Assembly: GCF_003668875.1 (NCBI RefSeq)
Contig: NZ_RAWM01000040.1
Coordinates: forward strand, 1 to 64,000
Direction: 5' to 3'
Origin: Corallococcus interemptor
GTDB lineage: Bacteria > Myxococcota > Myxococcia > Myxococcales > Myxococcaceae
Length of the DNA: 64,000 nucleotides
Under the pieces are notes generated by a model. It searched no databases. It was given only the letters and a program-made list of their open reading frames with translations, and was not told the origin of the DNA. Below, piece after piece: positions 43,531 through 57,312 of the stretch. Position numbers and translations under genes: made by a program. Every line of letters begins with the position of its first letter. Position 1 is the stretch's first letter.

Positions 43531-44760
43531 CTATTCGCCGTCGTCGGATTCCGCCAGCGCTCGGGCGGCCTGTTCCCACTGGCCTCCGAGGCGGGCTTCG
43601 GAAGCCAGGGCCTCGTCCCAGGACGGACCGTCAGGCAGGAGCCGCGATGCGTGGCGCAAGGCCAGGCGCTCCAGTGCCCGCGCTTCGCACAGCCGGCGCA
43701 GCTCCACCGCATCAAGGCCGTTGGCGGCGAGGAAGGCGTCCCGGCGCGAGGCTCGGACCTTCCGCTCCTGCCACCACGTAGCCTCTTCCTCGGCGATCTC
43801 CTCCTCCGTCGCGGCGAGGCCCAGCGAACGCGCCCAGCCCGCGAGCAACGCCCGGCGCAGGCCTGCCTCCGCCCAGGCCGCCGCGTCGGGCGCGCCGCGC
43901 AGCAATTCCATCACGCGCCCGGAGTCCACGGCGCTTGAGCCCACGCGCGTCACGTCCTCCATCAGGCGCCGGCGCCGCACCAGCGACGAAGGATTGCGCC
44001 GCACTCCCGGTTGCGTCGGCGGAGCCCGGCTCACGAACTCCGCGCCCGCGCGCACGCACTCCAATGCGTCCCGCCGCTTGAGGTCTTCCACTCCGCCCGC
44101 GAACCAGGCGTCCCAGACGGGCCGGGTCCATGCGGGCTCCACGGCCTCGCGGATCCGCGTCCAGGTGCGCTCCTGGTAGAAGATGCCCGCTGCCGCTTCC
44201 ACCAGGGCCTGGGCTCCGGAGCGATTCAGGACGCGCGCCTTCTGAGCCAGCTCCGCCGCGTGCCGCACGTTCACCAGGGGCACGGTGAGGGGACGCCAGT
44301 CGTGCTCGGCGTCCGCATGCAGCAGCGCGACCTCCGAGTCATCCACCGCCACGCCATCGCGATACCAGCCGAAGATGCGGCCCACGCCGACCATGCCGTG
44401 CTGGGACAGCTCCGAGGCGCGCAGCGCGCCCATGCTGCCTCCGCCGAACACGGCCACGCCCGCCTCCATCGCCGCGAGCAGTTCGTGGTGCCACACGGAA
44501 GGCTGCGCCTCGAAGACACCGTCCACCAGCACCAGTGCGCGCGGCTTGAGCGACAGCGCCCGCCACACGTCTCCTTGCCGCGCTGGAGGCAGCACCGTGC
44601 ACGGCGCGATCTTCCGCGCCTCCGCCGCGGGCAACGAGGGCCCCAGGAACACCACCAGGTCATCCGGCCGGCGCTTCACGCGAACACCATCACGCGCCGG
44701 GCCGCTCGCGGCATCCTCGACCACGCCCCCTGCTTCCTTCACACCCTGCCGCCGCTTCAC
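43531..44760 (-). CDS. TfuA-like protein, partner of YcaO
   Basis: A 409-residue protein. Its TfuA domain (about 40-170) begins DDLVVFLGPSLPAAEARKIA, continues LKPRALVLVDGVFEAQPSVWHHELL and FGGGSMGALRASEL, with conserved GWYRDG. TfuA proteins are obligate partners of YcaO enzymes in thioamide formation (thioviridamide-type peptides, and the glycine thioamide of methyl-CoM reductase) and are thought to handle the sulfur donor. The C-terminal ~200 residues are helical (EEEIAEEEATWWQERKV) and unassigned. GTG 44760 is chosen because it overlaps the YcaO stop by 4 bases (GTGA), which indicates translational coupling. Confidence 0.85.
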   Translation of the reverse strand: MKRRQGVKEAGGVVEDAASGPARDGVRVKRRPDDLVVFLGPSLPAAEARKIAPCTVLPPARQGDVWRALSLKPRALVLVDGVFEAQPSVWHHELLAAMEAGVAVFGGGSMGALRASELSQHGMVGVGRIFGWYRDGVAVDDSEVALLHADAEHDWRPLTVPLVNVRHAAELAQKARVLNRSGAQALVEAAAGIFYQERTWTRIREAVEPAWTRPVWDAWFAGGVEDLKRRDALECVRAGAEFVSRAPPTQPGVRRNPSSLVRRRRLMEDVTRVGSSAVDSGRVMELLRGAPDAAAWAEAGLRRALLAGWARSLGLAATEEEIAEEEATWWQERKVRASRRDAFLAANGLDAVELRRLCEARALERLALRHASRLLPDGPSWDEALASEARLGGQWEQAARALAESDDGE

Positions 44761-45926
44761 AGGAGCTCCGACACTTGCATGCCCGGCACCACGACCTTCC
44801 ACACGTGCAGCCCGGGCACGGGCGCGTCCAGCGCCACTCCCGCCACCTGCTTGAACCCCGCGCCGTCCAGCAACGACAGCACCGTGCGCACCTTCGCCGT
44901 CGCGGTCTTCGCGCGCCTGTCCAATGCATCCGGCATCGCGTCCGCTCCTCGACGGGGACGCACCTCCGACAGCGCCTGCGCGAACCCCAGCGACGCTTCA
45001 CGGTCCGCCGCCGCCACGTCCTCACGGGCTCCGTGGATGTCCGTCAGCCGCGACTGCGCGGCCTCCAGCAACGCCTTCTGCAACGCCTCGTCCCGGTCCA
45101 TCGCGCACGCGTAGCCGGCCGTGAGCGGCACCGGCCCCTCGTCCACATCCACGAGCACCGCCGCCGCCACCGGCAGCCCCACCCTGCCCCGCGTCCGGGG
45201 CGCGGGCGTCACATCGAACAGGTAGGCCTTGAAGCCCCGGGCCCGCAGCGCTTCCGCCAACGCGGCCGTGCGCGGCGCTCCATCCGCCAGAGTCTCCGGC
45301 CGCAGCATGCGCCCCACCACGCCCTCCTCCGACCACCCCTCCGGCAATGCCCGCGCCAGCTGGTCCCGCTCCGTGGCCTCCAGCAGCGCGTGCAGCAACG
45401 CGGGCTCCGACTCCGGATGCGCCCCGGAGCCGTTCGTCGTCCACGCCACCGACACCGGACCCAGCTCCACCGTGCCCGACGGTGGGCAGTACACACCCTG
45501 CGCCGGCACCCAGACCCGTTCGTTCCCGTCCAGCGTCCGCGCCTCGCACCACGCCAGCCGCACCGCCGGCCCCGCGAGCCTCGGCGCCACCACCGCGCCC
45601 GCCGACCCCAACGCCTCCACGCCCCACACCGTGTCGCCTGCCCGCTCCAGCTCCGCCTGGGAGCCCCAACGCAGCCGCTCCGGCCGCACCGTCTCCGCCG
45701 CCCACAACTCCGCCGTCTCGAAGAGGGCGCCCCGGGCCGCGGCCTCGTAGGTGAGCCCCTTGCCGTTACATACCTGGAGCACGTGTCCACCCGGACGCAC
45801 CGCGCAGGCGACCTCCACGCCGGTGCGGTCCAGGCCGGTGACCCGGGCGACCCGGGTCACGCCCAGGCCTCGGGCCAGGGCATCGAGAAAGGTGGGGGAG
45901 AGGGGGTCCGTCAAGGCAGGCGGCAC
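44757..45926 (-). CDS. YcaO-domain protein (candidate thioamide synthetase)
   Basis: A protein of about 389 residues. The YcaO ATP-binding helix ALLHALLEATERDQL and upstream strand VCNGKGLTYEAAARGALFE are recognisable, with a late MDRDEALQKALLEAAQSRLTD helix completing the ATP/Mg site. YcaO enzymes phosphorylate a backbone amide and form azolines or, with TfuA, thioamides. The C-terminus (VPGMQVSELL) lacks the PxPxP tail of azoline-forming cyclodehydratases, which favours the TfuA-type activity. GTG 45926 has AAGG about 9 bases upstream; ATG 45965 is an alternative. Divergent from the peroxiredoxin gene. No precursor peptide was found nearby. Confidence 0.85.
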   Translation of the reverse strand: MPPALTDPLSPTFLDALARGLGVTRVARVTGLDRTGVEVACAVRPGGHVLQVCNGKGLTYEAAARGALFETAELWAAETVRPERLRWGSQAELERAGDTVWGVEALGSAGAVVAPRLAGPAVRLAWCEARTLDGNERVWVPAQGVYCPPSGTVELGPVSVAWTTNGSGAHPESEPALLHALLEATERDQLARALPEGWSEEGVVGRMLRPETLADGAPRTAALAEALRARGFKAYLFDVTPAPRTRGRVGLPVAAAVLVDVDEGPVPLTAGYACAMDRDEALQKALLEAAQSRLTDIHGAREDVAAADREASLGFAQALSEVRPRRGADAMPDALDRRAKTATAKVRTVLSLLDGAGFKQVAGVALDAPVPGLHVWKVVVPGMQVSELL

Positions 45927-46030
45927 GGTGGGGTACCTTAGCGGACCCCCGGCGCGGCGCGGCATGGGATGACGGGGAAAACGTGGTAGGGGAAGGACAG
46001 CCCCCGCCGTCGGAACGGAGCGCGCATCGA

Positions 46031-46492
46031 ATGATTGCCGTTGGAGAGCTCGCACCCGACTTCGCCGCCACCGACTGCCACGGGCAGCCCGTGCGCTTGT
46101 CGGAGCTGCGAGGCCGGCGCGTCGTCCTCTTCTTCTTCCCGCGCGCCTTCACCGTGGGTTGCACCATCGAGAACCGCGCGTTCAGGGACAACCACGAGCG
46201 GATCCGCTCCCTGGGAGCGGAGCTCGTCGGCGTCTCCGTGGACACGCTCACCACCCAGTGCGACTTCGCCGAACAGGAGGGCATCCACTTCGCCCTCCTC
46301 GGAGACGACGAGCGGCGGATCAGCCGCGCCTGGGGCGTGCTCTGGCCCGTCCTCAACATCGACCGGCGCGTCACCTTCATCATCGGCGCGGACGGCGTCG
46401 TCGAACACGTCATCCACCACGAGGTGCGCGTCTACCGCCACCTGGACGACGTGCTGAAGTACCTCCAGAACCACCCCACCGCCTCCGCCTGA
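46031..46492 (+). CDS. Peroxiredoxin, Bcp/AhpC-TSA-like
   Basis: A 153-residue thioredoxin-fold peroxidase that reduces peroxides. It has the start APDFAATDCHGQPVRLSEL, the strand VVLFFFPRAFTVGC with presumed peroxidatic C44, GVSVDTL and RVTFIIGADGVVEHV. The usual active-site Pro of TPGC is Val here (TVGC). The Bcp resolving Cys five residues on is absent (TIENRAFR), so it would be a 1-Cys type or use C16. ATG 46031 starts just before the domain. Confidence 0.87.
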   Translation: MIAVGELAPDFAATDCHGQPVRLSELRGRRVVLFFFPRAFTVGCTIENRAFRDNHERIRSLGAELVGVSVDTLTTQCDFAEQEGIHFALLGDDERRISRAWGVLWPVLNIDRRVTFIIGADGVVEHVIHHEVRVYRHLDDVLKYLQNHPTASA

Positions 46493-46612
46493 GGCCCGCT
46501 GCCCGCCCGCCTGCCCGGTTCCGGACGTCTTCCGCACGTCTTGGAGGCGAAATGCGAAGGCGAAATGCGGGCCGGAAAATAACCTTTCGTCCCCTGGAGG
46601 GTTGGAGCCCCT

Positions 46613-47227
46613 GTGAGCGGACGGGTCCTAGGACTGGTGCGGCCCGGTGGGGCCGTGAGCGCTCTCTCGGATGAGGCCCTGTGCGGGGCCTTCCTCGCGG
46701 GGGACGCGACGGCGTTCGCCCAGCTCTTCGAGCGGCACCGGGGGCTCGTCTTCTCCCTGATGCGCCGCTACACCGTGGGCGCGGAAGACGCGGCGGACCT
46801 GACGCAGCAGGCGTTCCTCCGGGCCCTGGAGGCGTCCCGGCGCGTGTTCGCGCGCTTCACGCCCACCACGCCCACGCCGTTCCGTTCGTGGCTGGTGCGC
46901 GTGGCGCTCAACCTGGCCAAGAACCACGCGCGCCAGGGACTTCGCTGGCGGCCGGTGCTGGTGGAGGCCGTGACGGACGACGTGGCGGCGGATCCAGGCG
47001 AGGGCGCGGACGCGTCACTGGAGCGCACCCAGCAGGGCCAGAAGGTGCGCCAGGCGGTGCTCGCCCTGCCCCGCCGTCAGCGCGAGGTGCTGACGCTGCG
47101 GGTGGACGGCGGACTGCCGTTCAAGGACATCGCGGAGACGCTGGGCATCACGGAGAACAACGCGAAGGTGCAGTTCCACCTCGCGGTGAAACGCTTGAAG
47201 GCCGACGTGGCCGGGGAGACGCGGTGA
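46613..47227 (+). CDS. ECF-type RNA polymerase sigma factor
   Basis: A 204-residue sigma-70 family protein of the extracytoplasmic type. Region 2 is present (FAQLFERHRGLVFSLMRRYT, AEDAADLTQQAFLRAL), followed by a short linker and region 4 (LPRRQREVLTLRVDGGLPFKD, ITENNAKVQFHLAVKRLK helix-turn-helix). Regions 1 and 3 are missing. GTG 46613 has GGAG five bases upstream. The stop overlaps the ATG of the anti-sigma gene (TGATG), so the three genes 46613-48266 form a tight operon. Confidence 0.93.
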   Translation: MSGRVLGLVRPGGAVSALSDEALCGAFLAGDATAFAQLFERHRGLVFSLMRRYTVGAEDAADLTQQAFLRALEASRRVFARFTPTTPTPFRSWLVRVALNLAKNHARQGLRWRPVLVEAVTDDVAADPGEGADASLERTQQGQKVRQAVLALPRRQREVLTLRVDGGLPFKDIAETLGITENNAKVQFHLAVKRLKADVAGETR

Positions 47228-47772
47228 TGGGTGCGTGCGTGGAATACGAGGAGCAGGCGAGCCTCCACGCCGCGGAGGCGCTGGAGGGCGAGGAGGCCGC
47301 GCGCTTCCAGGCCCACCTGGAGTCCTGCGCGGCCTGCCAGGCGGAGGTGGCCTCCGCGCGCGAACTCCTGGGCCTGGTGGCGCTGCCGCCCCAGACGCCC
47401 ATGGAGGTGCGCGCGCAGGAGGGCCTGGGCGCACGGACCCTGACGGCCTGGCGGCGGGAGCAGACGCGCCGGGGGATGGGCCGCCGGGCGCTGGGCTCGC
47501 TCGCGGCGGTGGCGGCGGTGGTGGCGCTGATGCTGGGCCCGTCCGCGCTGGAGCGCATCAAGGCGCCACGTCCGGTGACGACGCCCGCCGCCGTGCAGTC
47601 CGCGAGCGCGCGCGACGACGTGGACGCGGAGACGCTGGCCGCCTTCGAGGCGTGGGCCGGGTTGGATCCGCTGGAGGACGAAGGCTCGGGGTACGGCTTG
47701 GACGAGGACCTGTCGTGGGATGGCGACGACGCCGACCTGGATGGGGACTTCGACCTGGGAGAGACACTGTGA
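47227..47772 (+). CDS. Anti-sigma factor with zinc-finger motif
   Basis: A 181-residue single-pass membrane protein. The cytosolic N-terminus has the zinc-binding anti-sigma pattern HLESCAACQ (H-x3-C-x2-C) preceded by an Ala/Glu-rich helix. One membrane segment (ALGSLAAVAAVVALMLGP) lies near residues 85-105. The C-terminal ~75 residues face the periplasm and are strongly acidic (LSWDGDDADLDGDFDLGE), which might bind cations. It should hold the upstream sigma factor inactive until a periplasmic signal arrives. Confidence 0.88.
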   Translation: MGACVEYEEQASLHAAEALEGEEAARFQAHLESCAACQAEVASARELLGLVALPPQTPMEVRAQEGLGARTLTAWRREQTRRGMGRRALGSLAAVAAVVALMLGPSALERIKAPRPVTTPAAVQSASARDDVDAETLAAFEAWAGLDPLEDEGSGYGLDEDLSWDGDDADLDGDFDLGETL

Positions 47773-48266
47773 AGACGATGAAGCGGATGACCTGGGCGCT
47801 CGCGTTCACCCTGCCGGTGATGGCGTTCGCGCAGCCCATGGCGAAGGAGCCGGGAGCGCGCGACACCGAGCGCATGGCCCGCGCCGAGCAGCGGCACCGG
47901 CTGCGTCAGGTGCTGGAGCTGGCGGACACGCTGGAGCTGGACAGCGCGCAGGCCCTGAAGATGGATGAGACGCTGCGCCGCTTCGAGGACCGGCGCCGCC
48001 CGCTGCGCGAGCAGGTGCGGGACTCGGCGCGCATCCTCCACCTGGCGTCGCGCGGGGACAGCGCGGCCCTGTCGCAGGTGGACGCGGCGGCGCAGAAGGT
48101 CTTCGACGCCCGGGCGCAGATCGCCGCGCTGGACCGGGAGCTGTATCAGGCTCTGGCCAAGGACCTGTCCCCGGAGAAGCGCGCGCGGCTGGCCGTGCTC
48201 ATGGCCCGCTCGGAAGGGATGAAGGGGCTGAAGGCCAAGGGACTGAAGGGACCGCGCGGCGACTGA
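47769..48266 (+). CDS. Periplasmic Spy/CpxP-like sensor protein
   Basis: A 165-residue exported helical protein. GTG 47769 overlaps the anti-sigma stop (GTGA); ATG 47778 is an alternative. The signal peptide TWALAFTLPVMAFAQ is followed by long amphipathic helices (RHRLRQVLELADTLELDSA, ETLRRFEDRRRPLREQVRD, LYQALAKDLSPEKRARLAVL), the pattern of Spy/CpxP/CnrX-like periplasmic sensors and chaperones. As the third gene of a sigma/anti-sigma operon it is the likely signal sensor. The stimulus (metal, or unfolded protein) is unknown. Confidence 0.8.
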   Translation: MKTMKRMTWALAFTLPVMAFAQPMAKEPGARDTERMARAEQRHRLRQVLELADTLELDSAQALKMDETLRRFEDRRRPLREQVRDSARILHLASRGDSAALSQVDAAAQKVFDARAQIAALDRELYQALAKDLSPEKRARLAVLMARSEGMKGLKAKGLKGPRGD

Positions 48267-48396
48267 GCACGCCCCCGCCGGAAGTCGGAGGCGGACAGGC
48301 GGGCTCGGGAGGAGCATCCCCGGGGGCCATACCCAACGTCATGGCAGTGACCGTGTCCCGCCCCCGAGGGATGCGCCCTTCCTCCTGGAGGCTGCC

Positions 48397-48972
48397 ATGC
48401 GTCTGCTGTCCCGTGCCCTTCCCCTGCTCGTGGGCCTGGGGCTCGCGTCCTGCGCGGGCGTCGATGTCGATACCAACTACGACCCCGCCGCCGTCCAGCG
48501 CCTCAACGACTTCCGCACGTATGCGTGGCTGACCCATTCCCAGCAGACGACGGACACGCGCATCAACAACGCCATCACCGATGCCCAGGTGACGGGGGCG
48601 GTGGACCGGGACCTCCAGTCGCGCGGCTACCAGAAGGTGGACCCGAGCGAGAACCCGGACTTCCTCATCGGGTGGCAGGGCGCCATCGACACGCGGCTGT
48701 CCGCGGAGACGGTGGACAGCTACTGGGGCTACCCGTGGGATCCGTTCTGGGGTTCGTACTACGGGCCCTCGCAGACGTACGTGCGCCAGTACGACGTGGG
48801 CACGCTCATCCTCGACGTGGTGGACGCGCGGGAGAAGAAGCTCGTCTGGCGCGGCACGGCCCAGGCGAACCTGGGCGACAGCCCGAGCGCCCAGGCCAAC
48901 GGCGACAAGGTCAACAAGGGCGTGGAGAAGATGCTGAAGGAGTTCCCGCCCAAGCTGGAGGAGAAGAAGTAG
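48397..48972 (+). CDS. DUF4136 lipoprotein
   Basis: A 191-residue lipoprotein. The lipobox LASC ends the signal peptide MRLLSRALPLLVGLGLASC. The DUF4136 domain is recognised from FRTYAWL, VDRDLQSRGYQKVDPSENPD, FLIGWQG and the late strands GTLILDVVDAREKKLVWRGT. The family is found in outer-membrane lipoproteins of unknown function. GGAGG lies upstream of the ATG. The protein ends with a Lys-rich tail. Confidence 0.88.
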   Translation: MRLLSRALPLLVGLGLASCAGVDVDTNYDPAAVQRLNDFRTYAWLTHSQQTTDTRINNAITDAQVTGAVDRDLQSRGYQKVDPSENPDFLIGWQGAIDTRLSAETVDSYWGYPWDPFWGSYYGPSQTYVRQYDVGTLILDVVDAREKKLVWRGTAQANLGDSPSAQANGDKVNKGVEKMLKEFPPKLEEKK

Positions 48973-48981
48973 GCGCGCTGT

Positions 48982-50115
48982 TCAACGCGCGCGCCGCAAT
49001 GCCCGCGTCAGCAACAGGCCGCCCAGCAGCCCTCCCACGCCCAGCAGCGTGAGCCAGAGGAGCACGCGCTCCACCAGCGGCTCCAGCCGGTCGAACGCGT
49101 GGTCCACCCAGCCGCGCGCCAGCCCGTCCAGTTGCTGGAGCGTGGCCACGCGCTCGGCGTGCAGCGCGTCCACCACCGCCTGCCGCTCGCGTCCCACGTC
49201 CGCGAGCACCGCCTGCCGCTCGCCGGTGACGAACTCCTGGAGGCGCAGGCGCTCTGCGTTCAACGCGTCCAGCGCCGCGCGGCGCTCGCGTTCGATGAGC
49301 GCGGGGGTGTTCGCGGCCACCGCGCCCACCCGGTCCAGCAGGTCCACCGTGCGCCCCAGCTCCGCCAGCGCGGCCTGGACGGTGGGGGCGCGCAGGGCAT
49401 CCGTCGCGACGAGCTCCGCCTGCCAGCGCGCCTGACGGGGCAGGCTGGTGGCGTAGAGGTCCACGCGCGCGGTGAGGTCGCGCGTGTCCTCGGCGAGCCC
49501 GGCGGCCGTGGACCGCAGGCCCCCTCCGGACACGTCCGTCACGGAGGACAGCAGCGACGTGGTGGACTCGCGGGTCACGAGCGGCCCGGTCAGCGGATGC
49601 TCCGCCGCCCACGCGTGGACCCGCGCACGCGCCGACGACACGTCCTCGCTGCCAGTCACCTCGCGCCAGACGTCCTCCACCTGGGACTCCAGGTCCGCGA
49701 GCGTCTCATCCGCTCGCGACACCACCTCCGGCGACGGGTTCTCGGCATAGTGCGGCAGCGCGTCCCGGAGCTGAGCCAGCAGGGCCCAGGTGTCGATGAG
49801 GGCGGACACGGGGTCCGGCTGGAAGAGCGAGCTCTGCACGGCGGGCACCGCGTTGGCCTTGAAGCGCAGCATGGCCCCGGCCACCTGGGGTGAGCCGGAG
49901 CGCGCGGCCACGTCGTCCGCCATGGCCTCCAGCAGGCCGGAGAACCGCCGCGCCAGGTCTCGCACCTGGATGCGCAGCGCCGCCACGGACAGGTCGGAGT
50001 GCCCCACGCGCGTGGCCAGCTCCGAGCGCTGCGGCTTCAGCGACGCGCACCCGCCGCCCAGCGCCGCGAGCAGCACCACGGTCACGACGCGGACTGGGAA
50101 ATGAACCGGGGACAT
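48982..50115 (-). CDS. Lipoprotein with coiled coil and C-terminal membrane segment
   Basis: A 377-residue protein. The N-terminus is a lipoprotein signal peptide (VVTVVLLAALGGGCASL). The body is all helical, with a coiled-coil stretch about 255-335 (RERRAALDALNAERLRLQEF, AVVDALHAERVATLQQLDG). A second hydrophobic segment lies at the very end (VLLWLTLLGVGGLLGGLLLT) before a basic tail RALRRAR. It may therefore be lipid-anchored at one end and membrane-inserted at the other. No family was recognised. It lies 84 bases after the glutathione peroxidase gene in the same direction. Confidence 0.72.
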   Translation of the reverse strand: MSPVHFPVRVVTVVLLAALGGGCASLKPQRSELATRVGHSDLSVAALRIQVRDLARRFSGLLEAMADDVAARSGSPQVAGAMLRFKANAVPAVQSSLFQPDPVSALIDTWALLAQLRDALPHYAENPSPEVVSRADETLADLESQVEDVWREVTGSEDVSSARARVHAWAAEHPLTGPLVTRESTTSLLSSVTDVSGGGLRSTAAGLAEDTRDLTARVDLYATSLPRQARWQAELVATDALRAPTVQAALAELGRTVDLLDRVGAVAANTPALIERERRAALDALNAERLRLQEFVTGERQAVLADVGRERQAVVDALHAERVATLQQLDGLARGWVDHAFDRLEPLVERVLLWLTLLGVGGLLGGLLLTRALRRAR

Positions 50116-50199
50116 GGGCCGGGCCCCAAGCTGCGCACGCCCCACCCCGCCGCCGAGCAGTCCCCCGGGGCGGAGCCAACGTCGGACGTCCGACGCCCG

Positions 50200-50763
50200 T
50201 CACTTCTCCGCGAGCGCCTTGTCGATGGCGGCCTTCAGCTCCGGGCTGTCAGGCGTGACGCTGCTGGGGAACGCGGCCTTCACCTGGCCGTCCTTGCCCA
50301 CCACGTACTTGTGGAAGTTCCACTTGGGCTCGCCGTGGTCCTTGGCGAGGAACGCGTAGACGGGGGACTGGCCCTCGCCCTTCGTCTTCACCTTCTCGAA
50401 CATGGGGAAGGAGACCTTGAAGCGCAGCTCGCAGAACCTGGCGATCTGCTCGGAGGTGCCCGGCTCCTGTCCGCCGAAGTCGTTGGACGGGAAGCCCAGG
50501 ACGACGACGCCCTTGTCCTTGTAGCTGTCGTAGAGCGCCTGGAGGCCCTTGTACTGCGGCGTGTAGCCGCACTCGGACGCGGTGTTCACGACGAGGGCGA
50601 CCTTGCCCTGGAAGTCCGACAGCTTCTCGGGCTTGCCGTCGAGCCGGTTGGCGGAGAGCTGGTGGAAGGACATGGCTTTCTTCTCGGTCTTCTTGTCCTC
50701 GGCGGAGGCCGCCGTGGAGAGGGAGAGCACCACCACGGCGGTGCACAGCAGGGAGGTTCGCAT
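50200..50763 (-). CDS. Exported glutathione peroxidase
   Basis: A 187-residue peroxidase with a signal peptide (MRTSLLCTAVVVLSLSTAASA). The active-site motif is VNTASECGYTPQYKGLQ with C65 in place of selenocysteine. Other tetrad members are the Gln in FGGQEPG and the Trp/Asn of PKWNFHKYVV. Enzymes of this kind usually reduce hydroperoxides using thioredoxin. Export suggests a periplasmic role. The gene starts 26 bases after the UvrA stop, so cotranscription is likely. Confidence 0.93.
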   Translation of the reverse strand: MRTSLLCTAVVVLSLSTAASAEDKKTEKKAMSFHQLSANRLDGKPEKLSDFQGKVALVVNTASECGYTPQYKGLQALYDSYKDKGVVVLGFPSNDFGGQEPGTSEQIARFCELRFKVSFPMFEKVKTKGEGQSPVYAFLAKDHGEPKWNFHKYVVGKDGQVKAAFPSSVTPDSPELKAAIDKALAEK

Positions 50764-50789
50764 GGAGCCTTCAGGATGCCGGATTGGGC

Positions 50790-56102
<5,313 letters not shown>

Positions 56103-56270
56103 TCCGGCCGGAGGTTTAACGACCGGACACTCGCGCGCCAATCACAACATGACGGCCAACACCGCCCTGCCCGGGTGGGTTGGGTGGGGGGCGGGCAGGC
56201 TGATACAACCTGCCACGGCCGATAGCATCCCAGGTGTTCCATGGGAATGCCGGCCGGAACGGGGGTGGCC

Positions 56271-57284
56271 ATGTCCGACGACGTCCAGGCGCGCCGCGAG
56301 CGCGCCGAAGAGGCCCTGCGGCGCGCGAGTGCCTCCCTGGTGTTGCTGGAGCTGGGCGGCCACACCGCCACGGGCTTCGTCATCTCCTCCGAGGGCCACG
56401 TCGTCACCAGCCTCCACGCGGTGGCCAGCGCGCGCGCCATCACCGCCGTGCTGCCGGACGGGCTGCGCTCCCCGGTGGTGCAGGTGGCGGCCGTGGACGA
56501 GCGGCGCGACCTGGCCCTCCTGTGCCTGTCCGTCGCGGACCTGGTGCCCGCCCTGCCGCTGGGCCCGGCCCTGCTGCCCACCGAAGGCGAAGTGCTGCAC
56601 GTGGTCCAGGCCCACGCGGACCGGCCTCCCGAAACGCGCGCCCTGGAGGTCCGCGCGGTGCAGGTGCTGGGCGAATGGCTCACCCTGCTGGAGCTGTCCC
56701 GCACGCTGCCGGAGGACGCGTCCGGGTCACCGGTGCTGGACGCGCGGGGGCAGGTGGTGGGGCTGGCCACCGCGGCGCTCGCCAACGGCCGCGCGCTGGG
56801 GCTGGTCATCCCGGTGCGCTACATCGCGCCGCTGCTCAAGGCGCCCGGCCCGCCGCGCCCCCTGTCCGCGCTGGACGCGCCCCGGCAGCGCGCCAGCCGC
56901 GTGCGCCAGGTGCCGCAGCATCCCGTGGGCCTCCTGGAGGGTTGCGCGACGCCCGCCGTGGAGTCCGTGGCCGCGCTCCTGGGCCAGGCCATCAACGTGG
57001 GCGCCCCCGCCTACAACCGGGGCGACGTGGAGGGGTGCTACCGCCTCTACGCGCACACCGCCGAACAGCTCATCGACGAGCGCGACGACTGCCCCGGCGT
57101 CCAGCGCGCGCTGCGCGACGGCCTCTTGCGCTGTGAAGGCCTGAAGGACGTGGAGGACCGCGCCTGGGCCCTGCGCGACACGTTCGACGGGCTGATGGAC
57201 GTCATCGGCCGGTGGCGCCAGTCCCGGCCGGCCCCCTCCGCCTCCGCCAGCAAGCGCCCCCCGCCGAAGTCGTATCTCAACTAG
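56271..57284 (+). CDS. Trypsin-like (S1C) protease domain protein
   Basis: A 337-residue protein without a visible signal peptide. The trypsin fold is recognised from GFVISSEGHVVTSLHAV. The triad is H49, D80 (RRDLALL) and S151 in DASGSPVLDARG, a variant of the usual GNSGGP. The C-terminal ~130 residues (from LDAPRQRASRVRQV) form a helical domain (YNRGDVEGCYRLYAHTAEQL) of unknown role. ATG 56271 follows a GGTGG element. It is divergent from the UvrA gene and convergent with a second S1C protease. Confidence 0.78.
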   Translation: MSDDVQARRERAEEALRRASASLVLLELGGHTATGFVISSEGHVVTSLHAVASARAITAVLPDGLRSPVVQVAAVDERRDLALLCLSVADLVPALPLGPALLPTEGEVLHVVQAHADRPPETRALEVRAVQVLGEWLTLLELSRTLPEDASGSPVLDARGQVVGLATAALANGRALGLVIPVRYIAPLLKAPGPPRPLSALDAPRQRASRVRQVPQHPVGLLEGCATPAVESVAALLGQAINVGAPAYNRGDVEGCYRLYAHTAEQLIDERDDCPGVQRALRDGLLRCEGLKDVEDRAWALRDTFDGLMDVIGRWRQSRPAPSASASKRPPPKSYLN

Positions 57285-57312
57285 GGTCGCGGCCTGACAA
57301 AAGCCACAGGGC

